A DNA stretch of 11,317 bases, taken from positions 1-11,317 of the forward strand of contig JAEZGM010000004.1 in the NCBI GenBank assembly GCA_023416955.1. The letters run 5' to 3'. Made by a program: the position numbers and the translations under genes. Position 1 is the first letter of the stretch, and each line of letters begins with the position of its first letter. The notes beneath the pieces were generated by a model that did no database searches, had not been told where the DNA came from, and saw only the letters and a list, made by a program, of their open reading frames with translations. Positions 5,638-11,317 of the stretch are shown in pieces. This stretch comes from Bacillota bacterium. GTDB taxonomy: Bacteria > Bacillota > Clostridia > Oscillospirales > Acutalibacteraceae.

Positions 5638-5912
5638 AAAAAACCAGGCGCATCCTTGAGAATCTCATTGGCTTTTTGGAGTTCTCGAACCTGCTTCATC
5701 AGCTCCCGTTCCTTCTCTGAAAACGGCGCGTCACGGCGGATGCCGCTGCCCACAAAGGCATGATCCCCGTAAGCCTTCCGCTTCTGGCGCCATTCCGTCA
5801 GCGAGTAATACGGAATTCCAAGCTGTGCCGCCGCCTGTTTTACACCCACCTCGTCGGATAGCTTGACCGCTTCTTCTTTAAATTCCTTGTCATACTTGCG
5901 CATTTCAAACAC
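5616..5912 (-). CDS. IS3-family transposase OrfA (HTH_Tnp_1)
   Basis: 98 residues from a GTG at 5912, or 95 from the ATG at 5903; GGGG lies about 8 bp before that ATG, so either start may be used. Residues about 4-40 form the helix-turn-helix that recognises the IS ends (FKEEAVKLSDEVGVKQAAAQLGI is the core region; it includes AAAQLGIPYYSLTEWRQ). A leucine-rich coiled stretch, RELMKQVRELQKANEILK (residues about 70-87), mediates oligomerisation. OrfA alone usually acts as a DNA-binding regulator of transposition. Its last codons overlap orfB and contain the slippery T_TTT_TTC. Confidence 0.85.
   Translation of the reverse strand: MFEMRKYDKEFKEEAVKLSDEVGVKQAAAQLGIPYYSLTEWRQKRKAYGDHAFVGSGIRRDAPFSEKERELMKQVRELQKANEILKDAPGFFAKDRKK
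5637..5643 (-). promoter_or_regulatory. Programmed -1 ribosomal frameshift site T_TTT_TTC
   Basis: In the orfA frame the codons read GGT TTT TTC GCA. Slipping back one base on T_TTT_TTC makes the next codon CGC and leads directly into the orfB frame (RKRPEEVKPERLHEYV). This is the standard IS3-family way of making the OrfAB transposase. Confidence 0.75.
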
Positions 5913-5963
5913 CCCGTCCTTCTTTCCTTGATTCTATCACATTTTGGGTGTTTGTCCTCTGCA

Positions 5964-6062
5964 CTTCTATGGTATCCTTCCACCAGCTTTAATTCAAATA
6001 AGGTATATGATTAATCTCGCCGGCCCATGTTCCTCATTGGGTAAAATATATTCCGATAAGGA
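5964..6062. other. Short gap between IS and exporter operon
   Basis: About 100 bp between the IS right end and the last permease gene. I see no strong terminator hairpin here, so operon transcription may run into the IS. Confidence 0.35.
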
Positions 6063-6707
6063 TTATTGATGATGTTTGGAATTACTTCTGATCCATAACG
6101 CGGATACGATTAAAATTATTGCCGCTGAAAATAGCCAATATTTTTCCGCCATGCTTCCCGACGACATAGAGAATAGATACAGTTTGCCGAAGCATTTTTT
6201 CCCTCCAAACAGATTCAGCATGTAGTACACCATCGGCGCCATATATCCTACAATCAAGGTATCGCTCAGCCCATAGGCAAACATTCCAAGAGCACCGAGG
6301 AAAAAGCTGCTGGAAAATGTACCGAAAACGGCAGGGGTAAAATCAATGGAACATCCATTCTCTTTCATATACAGAGAAAACGCTGCAATCAGTGCCAAAA
6401 TGCCGAGCAAGGCAATGCCGATTCGAATACCGTAAACATAAATCGAGGTAGTGACCTTCGATTCTACCACATCCCGGATATTTTCATGCTGTTCAGGCAG
6501 AAAGAGGGGTGTAAACAGGATGATTCCGATTAACGAGATGAACATTTCAAGCGGAATTGCTGCTGCTTTTGCGTCAACATTGGCCGTCCCGAAAACGAAC
6601 GGGGTCAGAAGAAGCAGCAGAACCGATAGAATAAAATTCGGGAGGAAATTATGTCGCAGATTGGACACGGTGATGCTTCGAATTTTTTCGGAAGCCGAGA
6701 TGCACAT
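6063..6707 (-). CDS. ABC-2-type membrane protein (second permease of the exporter)
   Basis: From the ATG at 6707, which has AGGGGG 7 bp upstream, the protein has 214 residues. A 230-residue reading from 6755 is possible but lacks a ribosome binding site. After a short cytoplasmic N-terminus (MCISASEKIRSITVSNLRHN) there are six hydrophobic segments at about residues 24-41, 53-70, 89-112, 127-147, 150-168 and 190-206, and a short basic tail. This matches the membrane half of an ABC-2 exporter without a large external domain. It is the last gene of the ATPase-permease-permease set. With start 6707 it overlaps the upstream permease by 59 nt. I do not recognise a named family, and the substrate is unknown. 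Confidence 0.7.
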   Translation of the reverse strand: MCISASEKIRSITVSNLRHNFLPNFILSVLLLLLTPFVFGTANVDAKAAAIPLEMFISLIGIILFTPLFLPEQHENIRDVVESKVTTSIYVYGIRIGIALLGILALIAAFSLYMKENGCSIDFTPAVFGTFSSSFFLGALGMFAYGLSDTLIVGYMAPMVYYMLNLFGGKKCFGKLYLFSMSSGSMAEKYWLFSAAIILIVSALWIRSNSKHHQ

Positions 6708-7962
6708 TCCATTTCCCCCTTCTTTTTCGTTCATAAACCACAATGGTGCTGACAATCAGAATCAGGGCAAAGATGGTATAGACAGTGCGGTTCCAAAGAA
6801 GGATGGAAAAGTTGTCAAGATAGACCTGCGTATTTCCAACCGTGTTGTGCCGAAGAATCAGATCCCAGCCGTACCCGCCGTCGATGTGGGCGACTCCCGA
6901 AAACAGTCCCAGGAACCACCAAAGGCCCTGAACCACGATTCCAATCGGCGTATCGGTCAAATCCGTCATCACCGTACCTACTGATGTGGATACCATCAGC
7001 GTCGGCAGGAGCCAGCCGAAAGAATATCCGATAAAGGCCAACCAGTGGAGCTCGAAGCCGGGATATTCCGCCGTGATCTGAGCCGTGGCAAATATAGCAA
7101 GCAGAATAACCGGCAGAAACAAAATTATAATTTGGGCGATATACCGAGTCAGCACAATTTTTGCCGATGAAATCCTGCGCGAATAGATCAGATCCCGCAT
7201 TCCGGCCCTGCGGTCTTTCATTCCGGATGCTACGGCCAAAAACACCGGAAACAGAGCAAGCACAATTCCGAGATAATCGCAGAAATAGCGGGCGTATGCA
7301 CCGGTAATACCGTCTTTCTTTACAATGTCATTGTAATCGGAGAGCGCGTCTTCATAGCTTTTCGGAACCTCGCCAAAGCGTGATAAGTAGGTGTCACCGT
7401 AAAAGGAACCGCCGCCAATCAACTTATCCGCTTGCCGCATCAGCGAGTGAAACCGGTCAGCCGACAAATTCGATTTTACCGTATTGATTAGCGAATCTGT
7501 AGTTTTATCGGCTTCCTCTGTACCGGAGCTGCCAATCGAGTAACTTCCGTCCTCGTTTTTTGTCATGTTGCCGCCGTTTACCGTCAAAGCAGAAGAAGCA
7601 TCCTTCGTGGCATTCAAAAACTGCTCTGCCGAATTCCCGGTTAACTCCGAAAGGACGCCTGCCATTTCCCGCTGCTGACCGGCGTTCAATTTGACATTTT
7701 TATAAAATCCGATGGGGTATGCCGTATAGGAGTTAAGCACAAATTCACCATGAAGACTTTTCACGGCGGCAGGCTCAATAATTTTGAGATCGTCGGATAT
7801 TTTCATGCCGTAGCTAGACTTACCCGGTTGCGGCTTTTCTACTTTTACGAAATCAGACTCATACTGCAATAGAAAGAACAGAAGCAAGACGACCGCATAG
7901 ACAAGGAACGGGATGCTGCGAACAATCTGCTTGCATTCCTTGAAAAAAAGCGAGTTTTTCAA
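6649..7962 (-). CDS. ABC-2-type transporter permease with large external domain
   Basis: A 437-residue membrane protein. One transmembrane segment at residues 18-34 is followed by a polar region of about 190 residues (35-225), predicted outside the membrane. Five further segments follow at about 229-246, 273-294, 306-328, 339-356 and 391-410. A basic stretch with MKDRRAGMRDLIYSRRI (248-264) lies between segments 2 and 3, a usual ATPase-contact position. The start codon is TTG (7960-7962), supported by GGAGGTG 7 bp upstream, which is encoded in the last codons of the ATPase gene; start and stop overlap as TTGA. The layout resembles exporters for peptides, antibiotics or ions controlled by two-component systems, and the external domain may bind substrate. 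The C-terminus after the last segment runs into the next gene. Confidence 0.8.
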   Translation of the reverse strand: MKNSLFFKECKQIVRSIPFLVYAVVLLLFFLLQYESDFVKVEKPQPGKSSYGMKISDDLKIIEPAAVKSLHGEFVLNSYTAYPIGFYKNVKLNAGQQREMAGVLSELTGNSAEQFLNATKDASSALTVNGGNMTKNEDGSYSIGSSGTEEADKTTDSLINTVKSNLSADRFHSLMRQADKLIGGGSFYGDTYLSRFGEVPKSYEDALSDYNDIVKKDGITGAYARYFCDYLGIVLALFPVFLAVASGMKDRRAGMRDLIYSRRISSAKIVLTRYIAQIIILFLPVILLAIFATAQITAEYPGFELHWLAFIGYSFGWLLPTLMVSTSVGTVMTDLTDTPIGIVVQGLWWFLGLFSGVAHIDGGYGWDLILRHNTVGNTQVYLDNFSILLWNRTVYTIFALILIVSTIVVYERKRRGKWNVHLGFRKNSKHHRVQSAT

Positions 7963-8864
7963 GAAAGTTCACCTCCAAGAAATTGCTTTGGGGTGCCGTT
8001 TCTATGCATACAGAGGAAATAGGCGTCTTCAATCGTCGGAGAGCAGGCAACTGCGTTTTGCGGAGGCGTATTGTCTGCAAGCAGGCGGACCGATACTTCC
8101 CCTTTCTGCGTATGCATTCCCGTGACAAGATAGTTTTCTTTTAACGCCTGCAATTCTTTTTGTGGAACAGATACCGTGAAGACCTTGTTCTCCGCCGTCT
8201 CCACAAGTTCGCTTGTAAGCCCCGTAAAAAGCAGCTTTCCCTCATCCAAAATGGCGATCTTTTCACAGGCGGCTTCAATGTCGCCCACAATATGGGTGGA
8301 CAAAAGGACAATCCGGTTTTCGGCAAGCTCGCACAGCAGATTTCGGAACCGGACGCGTTCCTCCGGATCAAGTCCGGCCGTAGGCTCATCCACAATAAGC
8401 ACCTTCGGGTCGTGCAGGATTGCCTGCGCAATGCCGAGTCTGCGCCGCATGCCGCCGGAAAGCGCCTTTACCTTCGTTTGGCTGTTGTCCTGAAGGTTGA
8501 CTCTTTGAAGGATTTCTGGAATACGCTTTTGTCTGGTCGGTCCGTCCAGCTCGGACAACACGCTGAGATAATCCATCGCTTCGTATACCGTCATGCCGGG
8601 GTACATGGAAAAATCCTGCGGCAGATAGCCGACCATACGCCGGACTTTCTTTGCTCTTTCCACAGGAACGCCGCAGACGGTAACTGATCCGCCGTTCTTG
8701 TGCAAAAGAGTGGCAAGAATTTTCATGAGTGTTGTCTTGCCCGCGCCGTTTCGTCCAAGGAGGCCGAACATACCCTGACCAATTGACAGGCTGACACTGT
8801 TCAGAGCCTGTTTTTTTCGATAGGTTTTCTTGAGATCGCGAATTTCAATCCGATTTTCAACCAT
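7959..8864 (-). CDS. ABC transporter ATP-binding protein
   Basis: A 301-residue ATPase subunit with every core motif. Walker A is GRNGAGKT (37-44), Q-loop Q83 lies in YLPQDF, the signature LSGGM is at 135-139, Walker B VLIVDE at 155-160 with D-loop GLDP, and the switch is H191 in LSTHIVGD. A C-terminal domain of about 85 residues, typical of the BcrA/CcmA-like group of drug and bacteriocin exporters, follows. It would power the two permeases encoded next. The ATG at 8864 has AAGGGGAG about 8 bp upstream, but that site sits in the 3' arm of a terminator-like hairpin, so translation of readthrough RNA is likely restrained. The 3' end is translationally coupled to the permease. Confidence 0.93.
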   Translation of the reverse strand: MVENRIEIRDLKKTYRKKQALNSVSLSIGQGMFGLLGRNGAGKTTLMKILATLLHKNGGSVTVCGVPVERAKKVRRMVGYLPQDFSMYPGMTVYEAMDYLSVLSELDGPTRQKRIPEILQRVNLQDNSQTKVKALSGGMRRRLGIAQAILHDPKVLIVDEPTAGLDPEERVRFRNLLCELAENRIVLLSTHIVGDIEAACEKIAILDEGKLLFTGLTSELVETAENKVFTVSVPQKELQALKENYLVTGMHTQKGEVSVRLLADNTPPQNAVACSPTIEDAYFLCMHRNGTPKQFLGGELS

Positions 8865-8869
8865 AAAAA

Positions 8870-8903
8870 ATACTCCCCTTGTTTTAAATTACAAGGGGAG
8901 TAT
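8870..8903 (-). terminator. Terminator/attenuator hairpin holding the ATPase ribosome binding site
   Basis: A perfect 12-bp stem (8870-8881 with 8892-8903) with a 10-nt AT-rich loop is followed on the minus strand by TTTTTT, then ATG of the ATPase gene. It lies 24 bp after the kinase stop, the expected place for a terminator of the regulator-kinase operon. The 3' arm contains AAGGGGAG, the ATPase ribosome binding site, so the same hairpin would also mask translation initiation. Confidence 0.8.
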
Positions 8904-8934
8904 AAAATACAATTTCCTACTTTTTATCAACTTT
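8899..8934 (-). promoter_or_regulatory. Candidate regulated promoter of the ABC exporter genes
   Basis: On the minus strand an 18-bp sequence, AAAGTTGATAAAAAGTAG (8917-8934), is followed after 12 bp by TATACT (8899-8904). The only -35-like hexamer, TTGATA, lies inside the repeat with a 20-bp spacer, too long for unaided sigma-A, so an activator is likely needed. The same 18 bp and 12-bp distance recur before the response regulator gene. TATACT overlaps the 5' arm of the terminator hairpin. Confidence 0.5.
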
Positions 8935-10132
8935 TCGTTTCCCGGCACAAAAAACTTGCGGTGACACACGCGCCTCCTTTTTCTCCATTCTGTAGTTTTA
9001 ATTGTCCGCCGTGCTTCTTGCATAAGTCTTTGCAGATATAAAGTCCCAGTCCGAAATGGTTGCCGTCGGAAGATTCTTTGTTCCTGTAATAGGGCTTCGG
9101 TGCTTGCTTTAAGTCCTCTGCGGTAAAGCCCGGCCCATCGTCTTTCACTATGATGGAAAGCATCTCGTGTTCATAACGGCATCGGACGGCAACGGTATTC
9201 TTGGCGTATTGAACCGCATTAGATAAAAGATTTTCAAGGACACGGTGAACAATGGACAAGTCCATCAAGACTTCGCAGTCGGAAACCTCATTGTGGAAAT
9301 CAAGGATTCGTCCGGATTTTTGCATAAAAACACGAGCTGTGTTTTGAAATTGTTGAATAAAAGAAACAATCGTCACCGGTTCCGATGATACTTTAATATC
9401 CTCCAACCTTTGTACTTCGCCCATTGTTTGAACATAGCGTTCAAGGCGGGCAATTTGGCCCGACATGGTAGAAATAGTAGAGAGCAGTTTCCGTTCGCTG
9501 ATTTTACCTTGGGGAGCATAGGCTTTCAATAAATCCGTATAGCCCCGAAGCACGGTCAATGGAGTGCGCAGATCATGCGAAAATGCGGCGTTCAGCCGTT
9601 TGCGTTCTTCTATTGCCCGCCACAACTCATGGTTGTTTTCAAGAAGCGCAGCCCGCATCGTTTCAAACGAGGCGCAGAGCCGTCCCATTTCATCCTTACT
9701 GTCATAACTCAATTTGAAGTTGAGATCGTTTCCAGTTATTTTTTCCGACGCTCCGCTTAATAATTCAATCGGCTTTTTCAGCTTGTTCCGATAAAAGAGA
9801 AGCGCAGACGCAATAATGCATAATCCGAAGAATAAGGGAATCGACCAGAGCTGCATAATGCTGCAGACTGTTACAATTGCCTTATCTCGGGATGTATAAT
9901 TCGTGTCTGGCAGTGTTTCGATCGATACCGTGCCCTTGCCATTTTTATCTTTCCGGATCTCATATTTCTGGCTGGAATCCAGATAGCCCCAGTTGACACG
10001 GCTTTCGATGCCGTCTGCGGTTTGGATTGTAATCGCGCTCAACAGTGTAGCGAGCAGCAGGAACAGGAGCATGTACAGCATGAACGTTTTCTTAATGGAA
10101 AGATTGTGAATTGCCTGCTTTATCCTACCCAT
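8927..10132 (-). CDS. Two-component sensor histidine kinase
   Basis: A 401-residue membrane kinase. TM1 is at about 17-35, then a small external sensor loop (about 36-91), TM2 at about 92-113 and a HAMP linker (about 114-166). The HisKA segment carries the phospho-accepting H186 in AFSHDLRTPLTVLRGY. The ATPase domain has the N-box with N305 (ENLLSNAVQYA), G1 DDGPGF (331-336) and G2 GLGL (361-364). It would autophosphorylate and transfer phosphate to D51 of the regulator encoded just upstream, whose gene it overlaps by 13 nt. The short sensor loop resembles kinases that sense envelope stress or sense through a partner transporter, and the ABC exporter downstream may be that partner (inference). 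A terminator hairpin follows. Confidence 0.93.
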   Translation of the reverse strand: MGRIKQAIHNLSIKKTFMLYMLLFLLLATLLSAITIQTADGIESRVNWGYLDSSQKYEIRKDKNGKGTVSIETLPDTNYTSRDKAIVTVCSIMQLWSIPLFFGLCIIASALLFYRNKLKKPIELLSGASEKITGNDLNFKLSYDSKDEMGRLCASFETMRAALLENNHELWRAIEERKRLNAAFSHDLRTPLTVLRGYTDLLKAYAPQGKISERKLLSTISTMSGQIARLERYVQTMGEVQRLEDIKVSSEPVTIVSFIQQFQNTARVFMQKSGRILDFHNEVSDCEVLMDLSIVHRVLENLLSNAVQYAKNTVAVRCRYEHEMLSIIVKDDGPGFTAEDLKQAPKPYYRNKESSDGNHFGLGLYICKDLCKKHGGQLKLQNGEKGGACVTASFLCRETKS

Positions 10133-10791
10133 TTATACCCTACGCCCCAAACCGTTTCAATATAGGATTTTTTACTTATCGCTGAGAGCTTGGAACGGAT
10201 TCTGCGGATATGTTCCGCGACGACAGAGCTGTCGCCTTCGCTGTCGTAGCCCCATATCCGTTCGTAAATTCGTTCCCGGTCGAAAACCTGGCCGCTGTTC
10301 ATGGACAGCAGCTCAACAATGTCAAATTCTTTTTTCGCAAGCGGAACAGGCTGATGGGTGCAGGTGACAGTGCGGGAAATGTAGTCGATGGAGAGATCCC
10401 CCGTAAATTTTGTCTTTGCAGCGGTCTGATGTCTTTCCTCCCTGCGCAGATGCGCGGCGACCCGAGCGCCAAGTTCGTCTATGCTGAATGGCTTGACGAT
10501 ATAATCATCGCCGCCGACACGGAAGCCGTTTATTTTATCTGAATCCTCCACTTTTGCCGTCAGGAACAGGATCGGGCAGCTTACTGAATCCCGGATCCGG
10601 GCGCAAACTTCAAGCCCATTTCCGTCCGGCATGTTGATATCGAGCAGGATAAGATCAGGATTCTTTTCCGCCTGTTTGAGTGTCTCCGAGCCGCTTGCCG
10701 CCGTCAGCACTTCATATCCGTTGATCTCAAAATAATCACGCAAAAGGTTTACAATATCCGCTTCGTCGTCGGCTATCAGGAGTTTAGCCAT
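10120..10791 (-). CDS. OmpR/PhoB-family response regulator
   Basis: A 223-residue regulator. The receiver domain (about 1-118) has the acidic pair D8/D9, phospho-accepting D51 in LLDINMPDG, T78 in FLTAK and K100 in YIVKPFS. The C-terminal winged helix (about 130-223) has LAKKEFDIVELL, the recognition helix around VVAEHIRRIRSKL and the closing wing VWGVGYKW. It should bind direct-repeat DNA and activate transcription when phosphorylated. Likely targets are its own promoter and that of the exporter, since an identical 18-bp sequence lies before both. The ribosome binding site is weak (GGTGAT, 6-7 bp before ATG). The stop overlaps the kinase start, so regulator and kinase form one unit. Confidence 0.94.
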   Translation of the reverse strand: MAKLLIADDEADIVNLLRDYFEINGYEVLTAASGSETLKQAEKNPDLILLDINMPDGNGLEVCARIRDSVSCPILFLTAKVEDSDKINGFRVGGDDYIVKPFSIDELGARVAAHLRREERHQTAAKTKFTGDLSIDYISRTVTCTHQPVPLAKKEFDIVELLSMNSGQVFDRERIYERIWGYDSEGDSSVVAEHIRRIRSKLSAISKKSYIETVWGVGYKWVG

Positions 10792-10809
10792 AATAATATC
10801 ACCAACTTT

Positions 10810-10852
10810 ATCATACCGTTTAAATCTCTACTTTTTATCAACTTTCATTATA
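10810..10852 (-). promoter_or_regulatory. Candidate autoregulated promoter of the two-component operon
   Basis: On the minus strand the 18-bp repeat lies at 10828-10845, with TATGAT (10810-10815) 12 bp downstream. A perfect TATAAT (10847-10852) lies immediately upstream of the repeat, with TTTAAT 17 bp further up (10870-10875) as a weak -35. Either the repeat activates the downstream -10, giving a very short leader, or it is an operator at the start site of the upstream promoter. The sequence alone cannot decide. Confidence 0.45.
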
Positions 10853-10937
10853 TCCAGATAGGTTATGGCATTAAAATCCCTGTCTGTGAATTTCGTGGAT
10901 AACCGAAATTTTTATAAACAAACGCTCCAGTCCTTCA

Positions 10938-11285
10938 TCAGGGAATATAGGGATTGCCTAACACATATTGGCAATAATAGACGCCAATCGCCGATCCGAG
11001 CCAAGTGGACGTATACAGCAAAGGATAAACAGCAAGCATAATTAGATAATAGCGATTGGTCAAAACCACTTTAAACAAGCTCCAGAGAGTGTTTTCTGCC
11101 TTACGGGTTTTGCGCCATTCTCTCTTTTTGTTCCTTCTCTGACTTAGGGATTTCTTTATAAACAAGACTCGCGATGCTAAGGCACCTACAGCAATTCCAG
11201 AAAAGATTGCATGAAGTGATATAATGAAAGAAAAACGATAAGCAGATGAAGAAATGATACCAATGGAAATACGAAAAATAATCAT
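10938..11285 (-). pseudogene. Fragment of a GPH-type (glycoside-cation symporter, MFS) transporter
   Basis: 115 residues bounded by stops inside the window. The recognisable part is at the C-terminus: SLFKVVLTNRYYLIMLAVY, then SAIGVYYCQYVLGNP. This is the linker and start of the second half of GPH-family sugar/cation symporters, where YYxxYVLGNP is characteristic. Normal proteins are about 450-480 residues. Here everything after YVLGNP is missing and the N-terminal half is cut. In the basic linker, another reading frame (about 11101-11180) also looks plausible as linker sequence, so a frameshift may lie near 11100. It is a decayed remnant with no functional role evident. Confidence 0.5.
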
Positions 11286-11317
11286 AGCGGATTACGACGA
11301 TGACATGCAAGTGAAAT

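Larger units (their letters stand above)
4702..5963 (-). mobile_element. IS3-family insertion sequence, apparently complete
   Basis: The element is about 1.26 kb, a normal IS3-family size, and is visibly GC-richer than its neighbours. Its ends are imperfect terminal inverted repeats starting with TG. The left end reads TGCAGAAGGTGAACACCCC from 4702. The right end, read inward from 5963, starts TGCAGAGGACAAACACCC. Both then share AAAAT. It encodes orfA and orfB in overlapping frames, with a slippery heptamer and an intact DDE triad, so it could be active. No target-site duplication is obvious beside the ends (CTGG on the left, CTTC on the right), which suggests an old insertion with rearranged flanks or slightly misplaced ends. 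It lies about 100 bp beyond the end of the ABC exporter operon. Confidence 0.85.

Noticed and set aside
8160..8687. 175-codon plus-strand frame
   Set aside because: It is the complement of the ABC ATPase, whose Walker and signature motifs are complete.
8870..8903. Riboswitch or T-box in front of the ATPase gene
   Set aside because: The leader is too short and has only one hairpin; no aptamer-like or T-box motifs are visible.
9575..9760. Short plus-strand frame inside the kinase
   Set aside because: Shadow of the histidine kinase; no independent support.
11101..11310. 69-codon minus-strand frame at the right edge
   Set aside because: It overlaps the symporter fragment in another frame; only its last part resembles linker sequence, so it is better treated as a possible frameshift than a gene.

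Overview
The window looks like an accessory region from a low-to-moderate GC Firmicute, most likely a gut-type Clostridia (Oscillospiraceae/Ruminococcaceae-like). The clues are strong AGGAGG-type ribosome binding sites, TnpW-like and excisionase-like mobile-element genes, tandem RelBE-superfamily toxin-antitoxin modules, and an OmpR-type two-component system driving an ABC-2 exporter. No rRNA, tRNA or CRISPR array is visible. The assignment to an organism is inference from style, not from a marker gene.

Region 1 (1-2490) is a scrapyard of mobile and defence DNA, all on the minus strand. It holds a small excisionase-like HTH gene whose best start is cut off by an in-frame stop, the C-terminal end of an alpha/beta hydrolase, and an intact DUF4268 protein with a PD-(D/E)XK-like N-terminus. 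The DUF4268 gene overlaps (TAATG) the C-terminal remnant of a restriction specificity-like gene. A 5'-truncated TnpW-like transposon gene and a perfect 19-bp inverted repeat follow.

Region 2 (2491-4440) packs three type II toxin-antitoxin modules into 1.9 kb. A DinJ/RelB-type antitoxin is followed by a YafQ-type toxin killed by a frameshift and a stop. Next come an intact Phd/YefM-type antitoxin with a RelE/ParE toxin, and then a convergent, intact DinJ-YafQ pair paralogous to the first. The intact DinJ-YafQ pair has a near-ideal promoter overlapped by palindromes.

Region 3 (4440-5965) has a degenerate ~21-bp tandem repeat block and then a GC-richer, apparently complete IS3-family element. 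The element has orfA and orfB joined by a T_TTTTTC slippery site, a DD(35)E triad and recognisable terminal inverted repeats. It sits just downstream of the exporter operon.

Region 4 (6063-10937, minus strand) is the most coherent functional unit: response regulator, histidine kinase, ABC ATPase, and two membrane permeases, with overlapping or tightly spaced genes. The sensor presumably perceives an envelope stress or compound and switches on the exporter; the substrate is not deducible. An 18-bp sequence is repeated exactly, once before the regulator gene and once before the ATPase gene, each time 12 bp from a -10-like hexamer. Between kinase and ATPase lies a terminator hairpin whose 3' arm contains the ATPase ribosome binding site and whose 5' arm overlaps that -10-like hexamer. 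This suggests readthrough transcripts are terminated or silenced while locally initiated ones are translated.

Region 5 (10938-11317) is a fragment of a GPH-type sugar/cation symporter lacking its C-terminal half.
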